Below, one piece after another: positions 1-12,100 of a DNA stretch of 64,000 nt. This stretch comes from Stenocarpella maydis. Its lineage: Eukaryota > Ascomycota > Sordariomycetes > Diaporthales > Diaporthaceae. The stretch lies in assembly GCA_002270565.1 (NCBI GenBank), contig NQMI01000109.1, forward strand, positions 94,899 to 158,898, in the 5' to 3' direction. Under the pieces are notes generated by a model, which saw only the letters and a list, made by a program, of their open reading frames with translations, searched no databases and had not been told where the DNA came from. Within the stretch, counting starts at the first letter, position 1. The number at the start of each line of letters is the position of its first letter. The translations under genes were made by a program, and so were the position numbers.

Positions 1-1549
1 TGGATAATGAGAAGGAATTAGGCTTCTGGTGGCTGCTGGAGCAGGTTCATGATCTCCTCCGGGAGTGTAAAAATGAGGACCCTTCGCTCTTTATTATAGA
101 CTATGATACTGTCTTAATTAATGCTCTAGCAAAAGAATTTCCTTAATTAAAACACTAGCTTTGCATCTTCTATATTAATATAAACGTTGTCCTTAATATT
201 AAGAAGAAATGGCGGAAGCCAGGCTGGGAGGAATCGCCTATAGCTACTGAGGATGAAAACTCCACGGGAAGCCCGGATCCTGAGGATCCTGAGAGTGATG
301 ATGAAGATTTCGGACTTCAGAATGTGTTGCAGAGAAATACCACTATGGCGCCTTTGAAAGTGCTTGCCCTTAGTGCCATCCCCAATACCCGAACAGCCCT
401 CTTCAACCTCTTCAAGACTATGGAGTTTGCTACTGATCGCAAGACCTATGAGACAGCCTGGGAGCATTTGCAAGAGAAGTTCTCAGGCTAAAGGGCGATC
501 CTTAACTATCTTAAGATATATTATGTTGATGAGAAGGAGGAGATCGTTGCTAAATGGGCCGGCCACAAGATCTGCAAGAACCTCAACTTCGGCTTACGTA
601 CGACGTCCTCTACTGAGCGGATGCACCAGAAAATCAAGCTCCAGCTGGGCCATGGGATGGGGAATGTCTATTATCTGTTTGAGGCTGCGTTTGAGGCTAT
701 CATTAAGACTGCTTGTGATATCTGGCTTAAGGAAGCCAAGCAGAAAACGGCGGCCCTAGAAAAGTTCAATGGAAAGCCGTGGGTTGGCAAACTACACCTT
801 TAAGTGGCGAGGGAGGTACTTGAGCTTCTCGTGAAGATGAGGAAGCAGGCGAAACGTATGCTTCGAGGCGAAACACCACGAGGAGAGTGCTTGCGATTGA
901 CGTGCCGTTGCCTAATCTACACACAATTCGGCTTAATCTGTGCTAATAGAATTGCTGATAAGGAGGAAGCAGGTATTCCTCTTAATAAAGAGGATGTCCA
1001 CTCGGCATAGTACCTCGATTATAACCTCTCAATCGAGAACCCCCTCCTCCTCGTGCTTTCACCCAAGAAGGTCCTCAACTCAAGAGGAAGGCCTCGGGAT
1101 AACAATCCGTTTGCAGGGGATGAAGAGGGTATCTTCAGCAGCATCGGGAGGGCTGTAATAACCCATCAGACCTCCTCCAATACCACGAGCCTAGGCAGCA
1201 GGGCTGGTGACAAGACGGGGGCGATGATGGCTTTAGCATAATGCGTAAACTCAGCTTTTAAGTGGAATGATACAACCCTTGAGTCCCTAGATGATGAGGA
1301 CCAAGCCGGCCGTCGCCTGAAGCGAAAATACCAAGGGATGGCTACGATATCTAGGGGCCCGGCTTCATCGGTGCCTCCCCGGATGCATACGGCCCCTAGC
1401 ACGCCGCCGGTAAAGAGGCGGCGTATGGCGGCTATGGCTATAATCAACAGGCTTCCAGCAATAGATTTAACCGCTTCAAACGTCGACAACGAGAGTGACA
1501 ATGGCTTTATTAATTTAGGCAACAAGGAGGGTAACGGGAAGGAAACGTA
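1..1549 (+). pseudogene. Mutator-like (MULE) transposase, RIP-inactivated, 5' end outside window
   Basis: Reading the plus strand from base 1 gives one transposase-like frame, later broken by stops and frame changes. Near 90-170 it holds the MULE core pattern (IIDYDTVLINALAKEFP, then LCIFYIN). At 590-700 it has the TSSTERMHQKIK motif that precedes the helical region, and at 900-1090 the C-terminal Cys-rich 'PC-H-I' area followed by SRGRPRDNNP, typical of fungal MULE/Hop-type proteins. Stops (for example near 145, 159 and 490) sit where CAG/CAA is expected, which fits RIP. No terminal inverted repeats were found; the left end lies outside the window. This is a dead copy with no expected function. 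Confidence 0.85.
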
Positions 1550-1902
1550 GTCCCAGATAATAGTGTCTATTAACTAAGCAATTCGCACCACTTGTCACGA
1601 TGAATTATTGCGCTAATTTGGCGCGCAATTGGGCGTGCAATAGAGTGCTTATTTGCACGCAATTAGGCTTGTAAAGATGTGTGTAATTATGCAAAACACC
1701 ACGAATTTGCGCCGATGAGGTTGGCGATGGCATAACGCCAGGCACGCTGACGACGCCAGCAATGCCCCTTGTAGATGGGTACAACGGAAATAAGGGTCTT
1801 GGCTGCTTAATAAGTGGCCGATCCCTGCTTCCCGTTGTATCTGTGTACCATCCGTTTTTTTATGTGCGGTAGCCGGTTTCTTATGTGCGAATATCCGCAT
1901 TC

Positions 1903-1903
1903 N
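1903..1903. other. Single-N assembly join
   Basis: One ambiguous base separates the MULE flank from a different repeat. Continuity across it is not guaranteed. Confidence 0.9.
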
Positions 1904-2427
1904 TGCTAAGGCTGGTTTTCCTCTGGATTCCGAAACATGCCGGTTCCCCTAGACCCCGGAACACTAGTACCCTTATCTATTAAGGAACTCTAATTAAAAA
2001 CTCTTATTTTACCCTTAGAATGCAGCTATACCTTATGTGCTACTATCCTACCAGCCTCTTTAGTGGAACTTTAGCAAGTAACCTTAGCAGACTGCTTAGC
2101 AATCCGCCTCTACTCGGCAATAGCCTCCTCCTTTTCCACATAATCCAGCTTATCAATAATAGCAATGCCTTAATGCATGGCATACGCTATCTTCTCGGCC
2201 TATAAATACCGCTATTTGCATAATTAATGTACCTTCACAACTACCTTCTCTAACTCCTCCTTAGCTTTATCTAGTATAGCCTCAGCTAGATTATACTACT
2301 TAGCAATCTTCTGCATTTAGGCGGGTGTAAGCCCATGTATATTATAATTTATATACTTTTAATAAATATACTTAAAGCAGCAAGAGGAATCTTCTTTAGA
2401 GGCAATATAAGAAGTCTTGCTAGCCAT
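1904..2427 (-). pseudogene. Small coiled-coil-like repeat ORF, RIP-stopped
   Basis: Read on the minus strand from an ATG at 2427 (MASKTSYIASKED...), one frame runs about 170 codons with scattered TAG/TAA where Gln is likely. The middle is charged and helical (LAEAILDKAKEELEKVVVKV). It ends with GSRGTGMFRNPEENQP next to the N at 1903. The same 3' tail recurs in the opposite orientation at 15771-15829. I cannot name the family. It is probably a transposon-associated ORF, since it lies between other repeats. Confidence 0.4.
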
Positions 2428-2550
2428 ATAGGATGAATAAGTCAGTATAATGTTACCACGAGAAAAAACAGTAAGAGACAGGAATTCACTCTACTTAGTC
2501 TTCTTAGAATAATAGGATAACTTAAAAACCTAGGAATCTCTAACTCTAGA

Positions 2551-3675
2551 TAATATAATGAATTAGGAAGGTATAAACAATAATATAAATGAGCGAAAAT
2601 AACTTATGGAGCACTTTTAAGGATAAAAGAAGTAAGGAGGGAGATAGTGTTATAAGCTAATATGCATTAGCAGCTAACTACTACAGAAGACAACCCTGCG
2701 AGAGGGAAAATGGTTCCCAAAAAGGGCGTCCCGCCTAATCCAATTAGTAATGCTACCTTATTAGGGTTAGGGTTAGAGACCCACCAACCAGGGTGGACCA
2801 ATAAGACTAATAGGCGGTTCAGGCAACTATAAGGCTGGACCGTATGAGTTAATAGATGGTCCATGCGGTCTATCACTAAGGACGGATGAAGAGTTAGAAT
2901 ATATAAGGATATAATTATCACCATAATAGATAGTTTTCATAGGATAGACTCTTTAGTTATCAATCTAAGTATTCAATCCTAGTATTAAATAGCCTTACAG
3001 CTAGTAATTATTATCAATTAATAATATTGCTTAATAACTGCCTAATAACGTATTCCGAACATAAACCCTTAATCTTCCAGGTTTAATGTACTCAGAAACC
3101 CTCTGATCATTATAATATAATGGATTAGGAAAGTATGAATAAAAATACTAATAAATAGAAATAACTTATGGAGTACTTTTAAGGATAAAAGAAGTAAGGA
3201 GGGAGATAGTATTATAAGCTGATATGCATTAGCGGCTGACTACTGTAGAAAATACCCCTGACCTCGGCGGGGTAATCCCCAAGCTAGCTAAAACACCTAA
3301 TGGGTTAGTAATGACCAGCCCCTATTAAGGGTTAGGGTCTGACTTGTAACGCTTGATTGCAAGCCATGCAAGCTTGCTTAAAGGATGAAGTATCAAGCCT
3401 TATGTAATGGCTCAATAGCTTGGTATGCAAGCCTGCGAGCTACTGAAGAGTTAGAATATATATATATAATATGGTTATTACTATAGTAGATAGCTTTTAT
3501 AGAATAGATTCTTTAGTTGTTAATCTAAGTATTCAATCCCAATATTGGATAGCCTTATAGCTAGTGATTATTATTAGTTAATAATATTACTTAATAACCG
3601 CCTAATAACGTATTCTGAATATAAACCCTTGATCTTTTAGGTTTAACGTACTTCGAAACCCTCTGATCATTATAC
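2551..3675. repeat. Tandem ~560-bp LTR-like direct repeat with polypurine tracts
   Basis: Two head-to-tail copies, about 2551-3110 and 3111-3675, share a purine-rich AAGTAAGGAGGGAGATAG, then TGTTATAAGC (TATTATAAGC in copy 2), and the same ending ACCCTCTGATCATTATA. The purine tract followed by TG-type sequence looks like the 3' end of an LTR retrotransposon, so each unit is read as internal 3' end plus LTR. Differences between copies are mostly C/T and G/A. The middle parts (about 2680-2880 versus 3240-3430) diverge strongly. Confidence 0.55.
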
Positions 3676-5011
3676 CAATCTCATCCACCGTATTGTAATC
3701 CCATGAAGTATAAAACGGATTAGGTCTTAGAGGGGATTGGTAATATTCATGGCATTGGCAAAAGACCGTTTGGAGTAGACCCTCCAGGATCATTTTGCAT
3801 GCGAGTCCCGTAATTCCAAACGCAGAATGCTGCTTGGATGGCAATGCCGCCTCTGGCGCGGTCTCTCAGCATCTATCTAAGTGGTATACTAAGATCCAAG
3901 ATGGTAAGTGTCTCTGGAGAACACAGAAGAGATCAAAAGAGAGAACAGTAGGAGCATTTACAAGATGTCTCTTATGTTTCGTCTCTTGAAGTGATTTCTC
4001 TCTGACGCCGATGTGAGTGAAGCCAAGGCTGTACAGATGTTTGTCACCTAGACTCATCAATTGACCTCACCTGGGCAGGAAGATGATTACGACACCGGAG
4101 AAGATCACCAGGTAACTAAATAAACAGTCAGAATGCATTGACGATGGAAAACTCTCCCGGGGTTGACAACATTGAGGGGAATCGAGATACACTAGTGGAT
4201 ATCCATTGGGAATATCATGCTTAATCTTTATCGGACCGTGCTGGAACGAGCAGATTATGTCAGGGGCACCCCTAAACCTGCCAGTGAAAATATGGAACAT
4301 GCTGCCTGCTACTTAACCTTATCAAGAGAGAGAATAATTGTCCGTCAATCTTTTAACTGTCTTCTTAACTGACGAAACTTATCATCTCACCCGTCAACAC
4401 GGTGCTTGTAGCAGGTGATTTTCGCGGGCTTCTTTGGTTTTGTTAGGTGGTGGGGGCTTTTCATGCTACACTGGGAAACACCAGCTACTTCAGGACGGGA
4501 CAGTGAGCTCATTTTCTCTGGGCGCCGTCACTGATGCCTTGTGAACCACGGCCGTGAGTCAATAAATCTCGTGACGAAAATAGAGGGGACGGGGGCTTCA
4601 TTCGTGATTCAACAGTGAGATCCATATGACTGTCCGGACCTATAAAGAGCATCTCGCTCCGGTAAGCACCTTAACTCCTCTGGGAAAGCTGGGCTATTCT
4701 CCCTGATTTCTCCACAAAAAAATATGATTCTGGTGCGCGCATGATCCAGTACCCTGTCCCTTAAGGGACAATAGGAGTCAAGAATATTTGGGTGGGAAAG
4801 GAGAAAAATACCACTCGCGTCCGGGGTATTCTTCGAAATTGACGGCAGCTTGGAGAATAATAGTTGAATAGTTTCATCTCTTCACTCGTTCTGGACCTCT
4901 TGCTGATATTTCGGAGACAGCACATATAGCCAGCCTATGTCTTAGGAGTCGGGGGGCGGGCTTGATTTAGGCGAGCCCGCAGGCTGAATTGCGAGCCATT
5001 GCCCTTATCGG
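3676..5011. other. Unique-looking intergenic DNA, no gene recognised
   Basis: Base composition is moderate and several ORFs of 60-80 codons occur on both strands. None has a recognisable motif, a usable splice structure or a family resemblance. It lies between two dead transposons. Confidence 0.5.
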
Positions 5012-5013
5012 TA

Positions 5014-5109
5014 TTCTGATTTGCAAGCGAGAGTGCCAAAAACGCGCTAGTGACGCGCACATGTTGACATATACCCGTTCCCCATACAAATTAGCATCCC
5101 TTTAGCATT
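5014..5109 (+). repeat. Left terminal inverted repeat
   Basis: About 96 bp, matching the reverse complement of 8891-8987 almost throughout. The few differences, such as TTGACATATACCC here against TTAACACACACCC there, are transitions consistent with RIP. Confidence 0.85.
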
Positions 5110-5473
5110 AACGCATATAACGTTGTCGTTATTATCACACATTTGCAACTATTACCACTTGGAATTGTGGTGTTTCTTATAGCATATATAGCGGTTACTC
5201 CTAAACATTAATTATTACCCTATAACCCACCGTTAGGGTTAATTAAGGTTGCTAACGCCCTGTTTGAGCTGCACGCAGGTTGATTCGGTGCCCTCTTCGC
5301 GTAATATATTACTATAGCTAATAATATTCTGAATAGCGTCTTTAAGTATTACCCCTAAGCTAAGGTTGATTTTGTATACTGATCTGCAGCCCCTAACTAC
5401 AAGTCCTTGCCAACTATACTCCCAATTAAAATAATAAATTGCCTTTAATAATAGTCCAGTTAAGACTAGTAAA

Positions 5474-7460
5474 ATGGCTTTATTAAAGAGGAGGAATACT
5501 AAATCTATATCATTAGGTAGCTCTACTATAAAGAAGACCTGGACTATTAAGTTGGCTGCACTAGCTCCAGTAAAGCAGTCAGCCCTAGTAAAGAGGAAGG
5601 CTCCGGCGAAGAGGAAGGCCCTGGTGAAGCCACTATTACCGCTGCTGCCGGCACTGCTGCTGGAGAGTAGCCCTGCTAAGCCTGATTAGGAGGAGCTAGA
5701 CCTAACTAAAGCTCCTAATTATAATCCCTTTAATAACTAGGTGCTTCCCCTAGATAATAATATTATAGAGATCCCTAAGAAGGTTACTATAGCTAGCTTT
5801 TATTAGGAGGAAGCCCCTATTTAGATTAAAGTCTCAACTAATATTAGGGTAGTCTTTAAATATGCTCCAAGTGGGGCTAGCTAGTTTAAAGGTATTACCC
5901 CCCCTTTAGTACTTATAAAGTACCCAGAAGCTTTAAAGATGATATTTAGGGGTACTCTTATTAGGTCTCTTAATATATAGCTTAAGGAATTAAAAACCTG
6001 GGTTGCTAAGACTATTTATAGCCATGAGATTAACTAGAACTATATTAATACTCTAATCTAGCTAAAGAAGGCTACCACTAGGAAAGTTAAATACTCTAAT
6101 GAGTTTCCAGCTAGAGCAACCCTTAAGATGATTTAGGATTTAATAATCAGCCTTATAGGGCAGATATAAGCAGAGCCTTACTATATACTTAATATATTAT
6201 ATTTATTTTAGCTGTTAACTGCTTGCTGTGTAATCCCGGGGCGCTAATAGGGATTAATAATACCCTTATCCTCTAGTTAAGGAGGACAGGCTTCTATTAG
6301 TATTTTATCTTATGATATTAGGGGTACTGCTATTATAGAGGCTATAGAGAATGATAAGGGCCATTTATTTTGGGTAAGGCTAAATAGTAGTAATAGTACT
6401 AATATTAATATTGCTTTACTTAATGATTAGCTGAGAATCCTATTCTTTTTAAAGTTAAAGTCCTCTGTAATATAAGAGGAGATTGCTATAATAAGGGAAG
6501 CAAAAACTAACTATTTTATAAGGCTAAGCTAAAGATAGGAGTATTATAATAGGGGTAAGTGCCTAAACTGTAAGAGGGAAGCCGAGTTAGCCTTATAGTA
6601 TTTCAAGAGGGGGGATGGGTTACATCTAGTACTTAGCTATAAGAACTTAATTAAGTAGGCTAATTTAATTAAAAAGAGCTAGGAAAATGCATCTTTTAAA
6701 AACATCCCTATGAGTATATATAATTAGGTACTTATTTAAGAGATTAGGAGGAAGATAGGTGGGCTAGATAATATAGCAAATATTTTCTTAAATCTTGGGC
6801 CGGATGATGATATCCTTAGTGTAATGCTAGGGCGCCCAGGCTGAGCTAATGTGTAATGGGGCAGAAGTAGTAGCTTTAGTAGCGGGAATATTATTAATAT
6901 TAATAGCGGCAGCAGTAAGACCAGTTAGCTTGTATTAGCTATTGTAAATGCCTTTAGTAGAGTTCATATAGTAGCTAGCTAGTTGATTTAGCTACTACTG
7001 CTACTACCGGCAATATGAGCAGCTGGGTAGGCATATATACTCCCAGAACCCCCTTTCTCTGTTGGGGCGCTATTAGCAAGGGTCACGCCACCTCTATAGC
7101 TTTAGCTAGTAATAATATTATCATTACTAGTAGTGCCTAATAGCTTTAAGTTGGAAGGGCTTTTAGAGAACTTTCTTATATATATTTATTATTAGAAGGC
7201 CTAGGATTATAAATAGAGATTATTATTAATTAGGCTAGCCTATAAGCTTTACGAAGCAGGTATATACTTGCTTAGGGACTTCTTAATATAGCTAGATGGC
7301 TAGTATAAGGAATGTTACTTTAATAAGAACCTGGGTGGCTTTCTTTATTAGTATGTGAAGGATTTTATTTAAGAGTATATGCTCTTAGTAGAGGACTTGC
7401 TAGCGGGCCTTAGGGCAAGTAAGGCTCCTAGGAATATTACTGCTAATAGGGAAGCTTGAT
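5474..7460 (+). pseudogene. Long RIP-stopped ORF of the TIR element, function unknown
   Basis: From ATG 5474 a single frame of about 660 codons continues to about 7460 without an obvious frameshift; it is broken by numerous TAG/TAA codons, as expected if CAG/CAA were mutated. The N-terminus is Lys/Arg-rich with repeated 'KRKAPAKRKALVK'-like segments. Near 6560 there is a CxxCK pair (CLNCKREAELAL). The C-terminal part is helical and acidic. I do not recognise a transposase, reverse transcriptase, helicase or recombinase. Coherence in one frame shows this was a real protein-coding gene, killed mainly by point mutation. Confidence 0.6.
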
Positions 7461-7650
7461 TTTGGCTTGTTTATGTTGTTTAAGGGGCCTAGCGGTTGGT
7501 CTGCAGCAAACTGATTGCTGGGCCCTTTAAGGAATACGCTCTTAGCGGAGGACTTGCTAGCGGCCCCTGGGGCAAGTAAGGCCCCCTGGGGATGCTGCTA
7601 TTGCTGGGGGAAGCTTGATTCTAGCTTATTTATAGTGTTTGAGGGTATGT
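7378..7650. repeat. Internal ~105-bp duplication, one copy RIP-mutated
   Basis: Segments 7378-7485 and 7546-7650 match. The second keeps GC-rich text (GGCCCCTGGGGCAAGTAAGG) where the first has A/T transitions (GGCCTTAGGGCAAGTAAGG). The differences include both C-to-T and G-to-A, the two-strand RIP pattern. Confidence 0.7.
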
Positions 7651-7956
7651 AAGGGCGTTTCTTGAGGGTGTAATGGCTTATTGGTGAGAAGTGCGTTAAG
7701 GGGTTGATTAGCGGTTATTATGCAAGTTTATAAAGTTTGCAAAATGTGCAAAACATTGATACTAGTGGTATGGCCCTTGAAGTGTGCCTATGGGTGCCGC
7801 CTAACTTAAAATATAGATTCCCTTAATAGAACTTTAGCTTATTATAGCTAGAGTAGTATTAGACGAAAGAGGAAGCTTTAATTTATTTAGTATAGCAAAT
7901 AGATTGTATATATGTTTTTTTCTTATAAAGTCATAGCTGAGTAATGGTATAGTATT

Positions 7957-8553
7957 TGTTAAACGGAACCGCTCAGCAGGGCGTTGGTCCTCCGTGCAAG
8001 GAGTTACCCTAGACTTCGTTGCAAGGAGTTACCCTAGCTCTTCTAGCAAGGAGTTACCCTAGACTTTTGATGTCAGGCCATTTTCGCTAAGTACGCCCAG
8101 TGCGTGCGTGATGCAAGATGAAGTTTGGTGCCGTAGAGTCGATTATTTTAGCCTGCTTTTACACCTTAATTCAGACTCTTTTGCATTACCCTTATTTCTC
8201 ACCAAAAAGTAAATATATAATTAGGCATTAGATAGCCTAATTTCTGAAGTTTATATATACCTAATTTGGGTATTGCTAGCGCTATTGTTGGCTGGTTCTT
8301 GGAACTAAAGATGGTGTTGGAAGGGCGAATTTTCGGCATTTGCAAATTTGCACCAGAGCCTATCGCAGCGTGCCCAGGGGTGAGAGGATCGGAGGGTATA
8401 TAAGGAGGGCTTACAGAAGCCCAACTTAATTCAATACAAAGTTGTCCAGACCATTGTCAATCGTCCGAATTCGCCTCAGAGCACCATACTGCGACCCTGC
8501 CGAAACACACACACGCTGAACTGAATGCTATTCTATAGCACAACTTCATCAGA
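7957..8553 (+). mobile_element. Solo LTR of a Ty3/gypsy-type element (TGTTAAACGG family)
   Basis: This 597-bp sequence starts TGTTAAACGGAACCGCTCAG and ends TTCATCAGA, like copies at 49380-49945 and 54712-55305. It carries three tandem ~22-bp units of (G)CAAGGAGTTACCCTAGACTT near its start. No matching 5-bp duplication is visible: GTATT lies on the left and ACTTG on the right. It lies inside the TIR element, so it inserted later. Confidence 0.8.
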
Positions 8554-8890
8554 ACTTGAATTATAAATGTTATAATAGAAGTCACTTAGCTATATGCTAT
8601 TATAGGCTAATAGCAATATGCCTGGCGTGAATATATTATTAGATATTTAATTCTTCCTCCTTAGCTTATATATCCAGCGCTTAGAACACTTTATAGTCTT
8701 TATAATAGTTACATCATTAGCTAAATTAATATCTAGAAGCCCCTTGATCATTATGAGCTCCAGCGGGGTGAGGTAGCGCCGCATAGTTGCAAAAACACTA
8801 TATATCAAATCATGAGAGTTGATTTATATGGGGTTAATAGCCTTATAGCGTGCTAAGGCGTGGTGGGTTGAGCAATGGGCGTTAATAGTT

Positions 8891-8987
8891 GAATGCCGAA
8901 GGGATGCTAATTTGTATGGGGAACGGGTGTGTGTTAACATGTGCGCGTCACTAGCGCGTTTTTGGCACTCTCGCTTGCAAATCAGAA
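8891..8987 (-). repeat. Right terminal inverted repeat
   Basis: Reverse complement of 5014-5109. It ends CAGAA followed by the TA duplication, and retains less mutated sequence than the left copy. Confidence 0.85.
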
Positions 8988-9123
8988 TATGGGACCTGCA
9001 TGTATCTACAACAGTTGCCAAATGCTACCTATAGTTTCGATTAGTCATTTTACGAGGCGCAGCCGGCCTGAAGACCTAAGGAGGATAAGATTGTAAATTT
9101 CGGACAGTTCAGTTCTCCAGGCA

Positions 9124-12100
9124 ATGAGCCAAAACCCCTCACTTCAAAACTCACCTACCAGGGCAAACAAACCCGGAGGAGGCATGGCGGGCCTCGTCAA
9201 GCTTGCAGGCGTGTGGCTAGCTGCAACCCAAGATGATGACATTTCGATGTTGAGCACCCATCTTGGTGCCCTAGTCCAAGTGCTCCGAGGCATCCAAGAG
9301 GCATTGGCGCTCGAGAAGCGGTCACAGCCTGACGGCTTCGCCCTTAATCTCATTGACGAGCTTTTGGGAGCCCACACACATATTCTTACGGAGGTAGACG
9401 AATACCATGGATCAGTGAACGGCGATGCCGCAGACGCGGCCGAAATGGGCGTCAAAATGAAGAAGAAGCTCCTCAAGCTCGTCAACACCTTGACGATTGG
9501 CGTGCATCTGGCACAGTGCACAAATAGGTAAGCGGAGACACCCTCTGTTCGGACTGGCGAAACGTGTCCGCCGACTAGGCATATGTATATATATCTGATA
9601 CTAGACCGAAGTGAAGTGAAGGCGGCCATGGTTCAGTTGATCCAAACGCAGTTGGAAGATTCGTGCAAGTGGATCTACAAGCAGGAAATCTATCCCCCAA
9701 TTCTGCCCATGACGGACTCGGAGAAAATGCGACTTAGTTTCAGGTTATACGAGGCGGAGCTGGTGACCACGTCCGGGCGCGCGGCGCGAGCCACCTACAC
9801 CCTCGTGTGCCCAGGTGCGGCCCTTCCCACGGTAGACGACGATGGGAGACTGCCATCCGAGCTTCAGTTTCGCTGTCTATGCCATGTTGATAATCACACC
9901 AGCGCTTTGAGGTACAATGGTGAGCCACTTCGTGTCTGTTCCGCCAAGAACGACAGGACAATAACATACAGCAGTCTTGGCGAAGCAGCCCGAGCTTGCC
10001 ATTCCAGTGGAGGAAGCTGGGCCGTACTCGGCTGTAATTTACAGGATGATACTGAGCAAGGCGGACGCCACGGTCTCAGTACGCTTGTCGAACCTCCTGC
10101 CAATCCGTACGGTCTAGGACAACCCCGTGGGATGGAACATAGGTGTTGCGCTGACAGGAGACATGCAGATTTTGGCCAACTCGAAAGACTCTTCAACAGA
10201 CTCGCGGCGGCCTTGATCAGGCGGATGCGGAAGGGCAGTGATCAGGAGATCGAAAGTCGCACGGGTGAAGCACTGTGGATCCGTCCGGACAGAGTGAGCG
10301 TTTTGCGAACAAGGAGGTTAGTTAGTCTTGACATTGCGTCGTGACCGTTGAACGTGCAGAGCCGATGGGTATTCTTCTATACTAATACAGACATACAGCA
10401 CTGCTCCGTTGCAAGGGTTGAAGATCCTTTCGTGCGAATTAAAGGTTGAGCAAATTGGCCGCCGCCCTCAAGTACTGCCCCTCGTCTCGGTGAAGCCTCC
10501 ATACATCTACTGGCAGATTCTTCATTACGCCACCAGCCCCAAATATTCAGTAATTTCATCCGGAGACGAAATTTCAGACTCATTCTTTTCGAACGAACCC
10601 TTCTTCATTCTCGTCATTAGCAAGCAACTTCCGTCAAAGATTTTGCCCCACGAATTATACAAGATCAAAAGTAAGGCATCACAGATGATCTGCTAGGCAA
10701 CCCTCTCTGACAGGGAATGTCTTCTAGTATCCAATGAAAATGTCATTAGAGAGGAAGATGGAGAAAACATCGTTACTATCTCAGACGTTGACTGTATCTC
10801 GGAAATCTACCAAAAGGACCGGTCTCTAGCTCCGAGAGTTATTCACGGGCATTGCGCGTCGGTCCAGATCAAGTTTATGAATTCAAATGACGGCACATAC
10901 ACTGGCACAGGTTCGGGAGGGCAGTATCATTCCTGACAGATGCCCACAAGACTGACATACGTTAGCTTCTGGAACTTTCATCAGGAACATCGAATACATG
11001 AAGAACATATTAGGTTATAAAGCATGCCAAATGCCGCTTCAAGGAGAGGAGATTGTCTACCAGCAGTAAGATTTGCCTCCCCCCCCCTTGTATGCGAGGG
11101 GAAGATATTTTTCGGTATTCGCGACCCTAATCGAAGGGCAGCTCCTCTATCAATGTGTTCTCTGAATCTGCCCCCGCCATCGGTGCACCACGTGTCACTG
11201 TTGTCCACAATCCCAAAGCTCAAGTGGGTAGTTATCGCTATATCGTGGCTTATGGCCCGGATGGTGGGACCATCTGCTTTGAATGTAAGCAGAGTCCAAT
11301 GACGCCATGACAAGATTATAGAACAATGGATAAGCCTGGAAGGAAACTGATGACACTTGACTGTGATAGTGGACTCGATATCGCCGCAAGCTGCCCCCGA
11401 TGGGTGGGCCAAGCTTTTCACCTCCAAATTTGCCCTGGTGGTCTATCGTACAAGCTCCGGGGCACTACTTATGGAGAGAAAGTCATGGGAAGAGCTTGAG
11501 GAACGCCCCATAAAGCGACGAGCCAAGACGAGTAGCCTTGATACAACCACATTTAGCATCAAAAGGTACATATACTATCCTTTTCACGTTCCCTTCGGCG
11601 CCTTCGTCTCCAACTCCGGGATGCCGTGAGCGGTACCAAGTGTATAGGGTCAGGACAAACATATAAGCTGACTTATTTACCTCAGGGAGAATGAAAACTC
11701 ATCTACCCGGTGGTTTGACGAACTTGCAGACACCGTTGACATCCTACAAGCCAAAAAGGGACTCGTGGATAAGGATGAGATGAAGTTGTACAAGCGTGTT
11801 AAGATCGCCGTGATCGATACAGGATTCACGAGTAACACACAAGATCCTAGAGATCCAAGAAACACTGCGCGCAAGGCTATTATCAAGTACAGAGACTTTG
11901 TTACCCGGCCGAAGCCAACTGTCCCGGAAGGTACAAAGCACAAGGGCCCAGTCGAAGAACCCATGGACGACCCTTTGACTTCCATGCGCGACGACGCGTC
12001 AGACACGCATGGCACCGTGATCGTGGAGCTGGTCCTCAAGGTCTACAGAGATGCTGAGCTGTACGTGGCCCGCACCTTGAGACACAACACGGGGAGCAAG

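Larger units (their letters stand above)
5014..8987. mobile_element. DNA transposon of unknown family, 3.97 kb, long TIRs, TA target duplication
   Basis: The two ends are long inverted repeats (5014-5109 and 8891-8987), each starting TTCTGATTTGCAAGCGAG. Both are flanked by TA (5012-5013 and 8988-8989). Inside is one long RIP-stopped frame (5474-7460) that does not resemble a transposase I know, an internal duplication (7378-7650) and an inserted gypsy-type LTR (7957-8553). A TA duplication would fit Tc1/mariner-like insertion, but no DDE/D signature was seen, so the copy may be non-autonomous or an undescribed type. Confidence 0.75.

Noticed and set aside
2761..2776. TTAGGGTTAGGGTTAG, telomere-like repeat
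   Set aside because: Fewer than three units, embedded in a transposon-like repeat whose other copy lacks them; not a telomere.
3602..4300. Several 64-80 codon ORFs between the repeats
   Set aside because: Overlap each other on both strands and have no motifs or splice support.
5014..8987. Classification as MULE because of the long TIRs
   Set aside because: The flanking duplication is TA, not 8-10 bp, and no MULE transposase motif is present in the frame.
10694..10696. In-frame TAG in the S8 protease gene, suggesting a pseudogene
   Set aside because: A canonical 57-bp intron (10671-10727, GTAAGG...CTAG) removes it and keeps the phase, so the gene is taken as intact.
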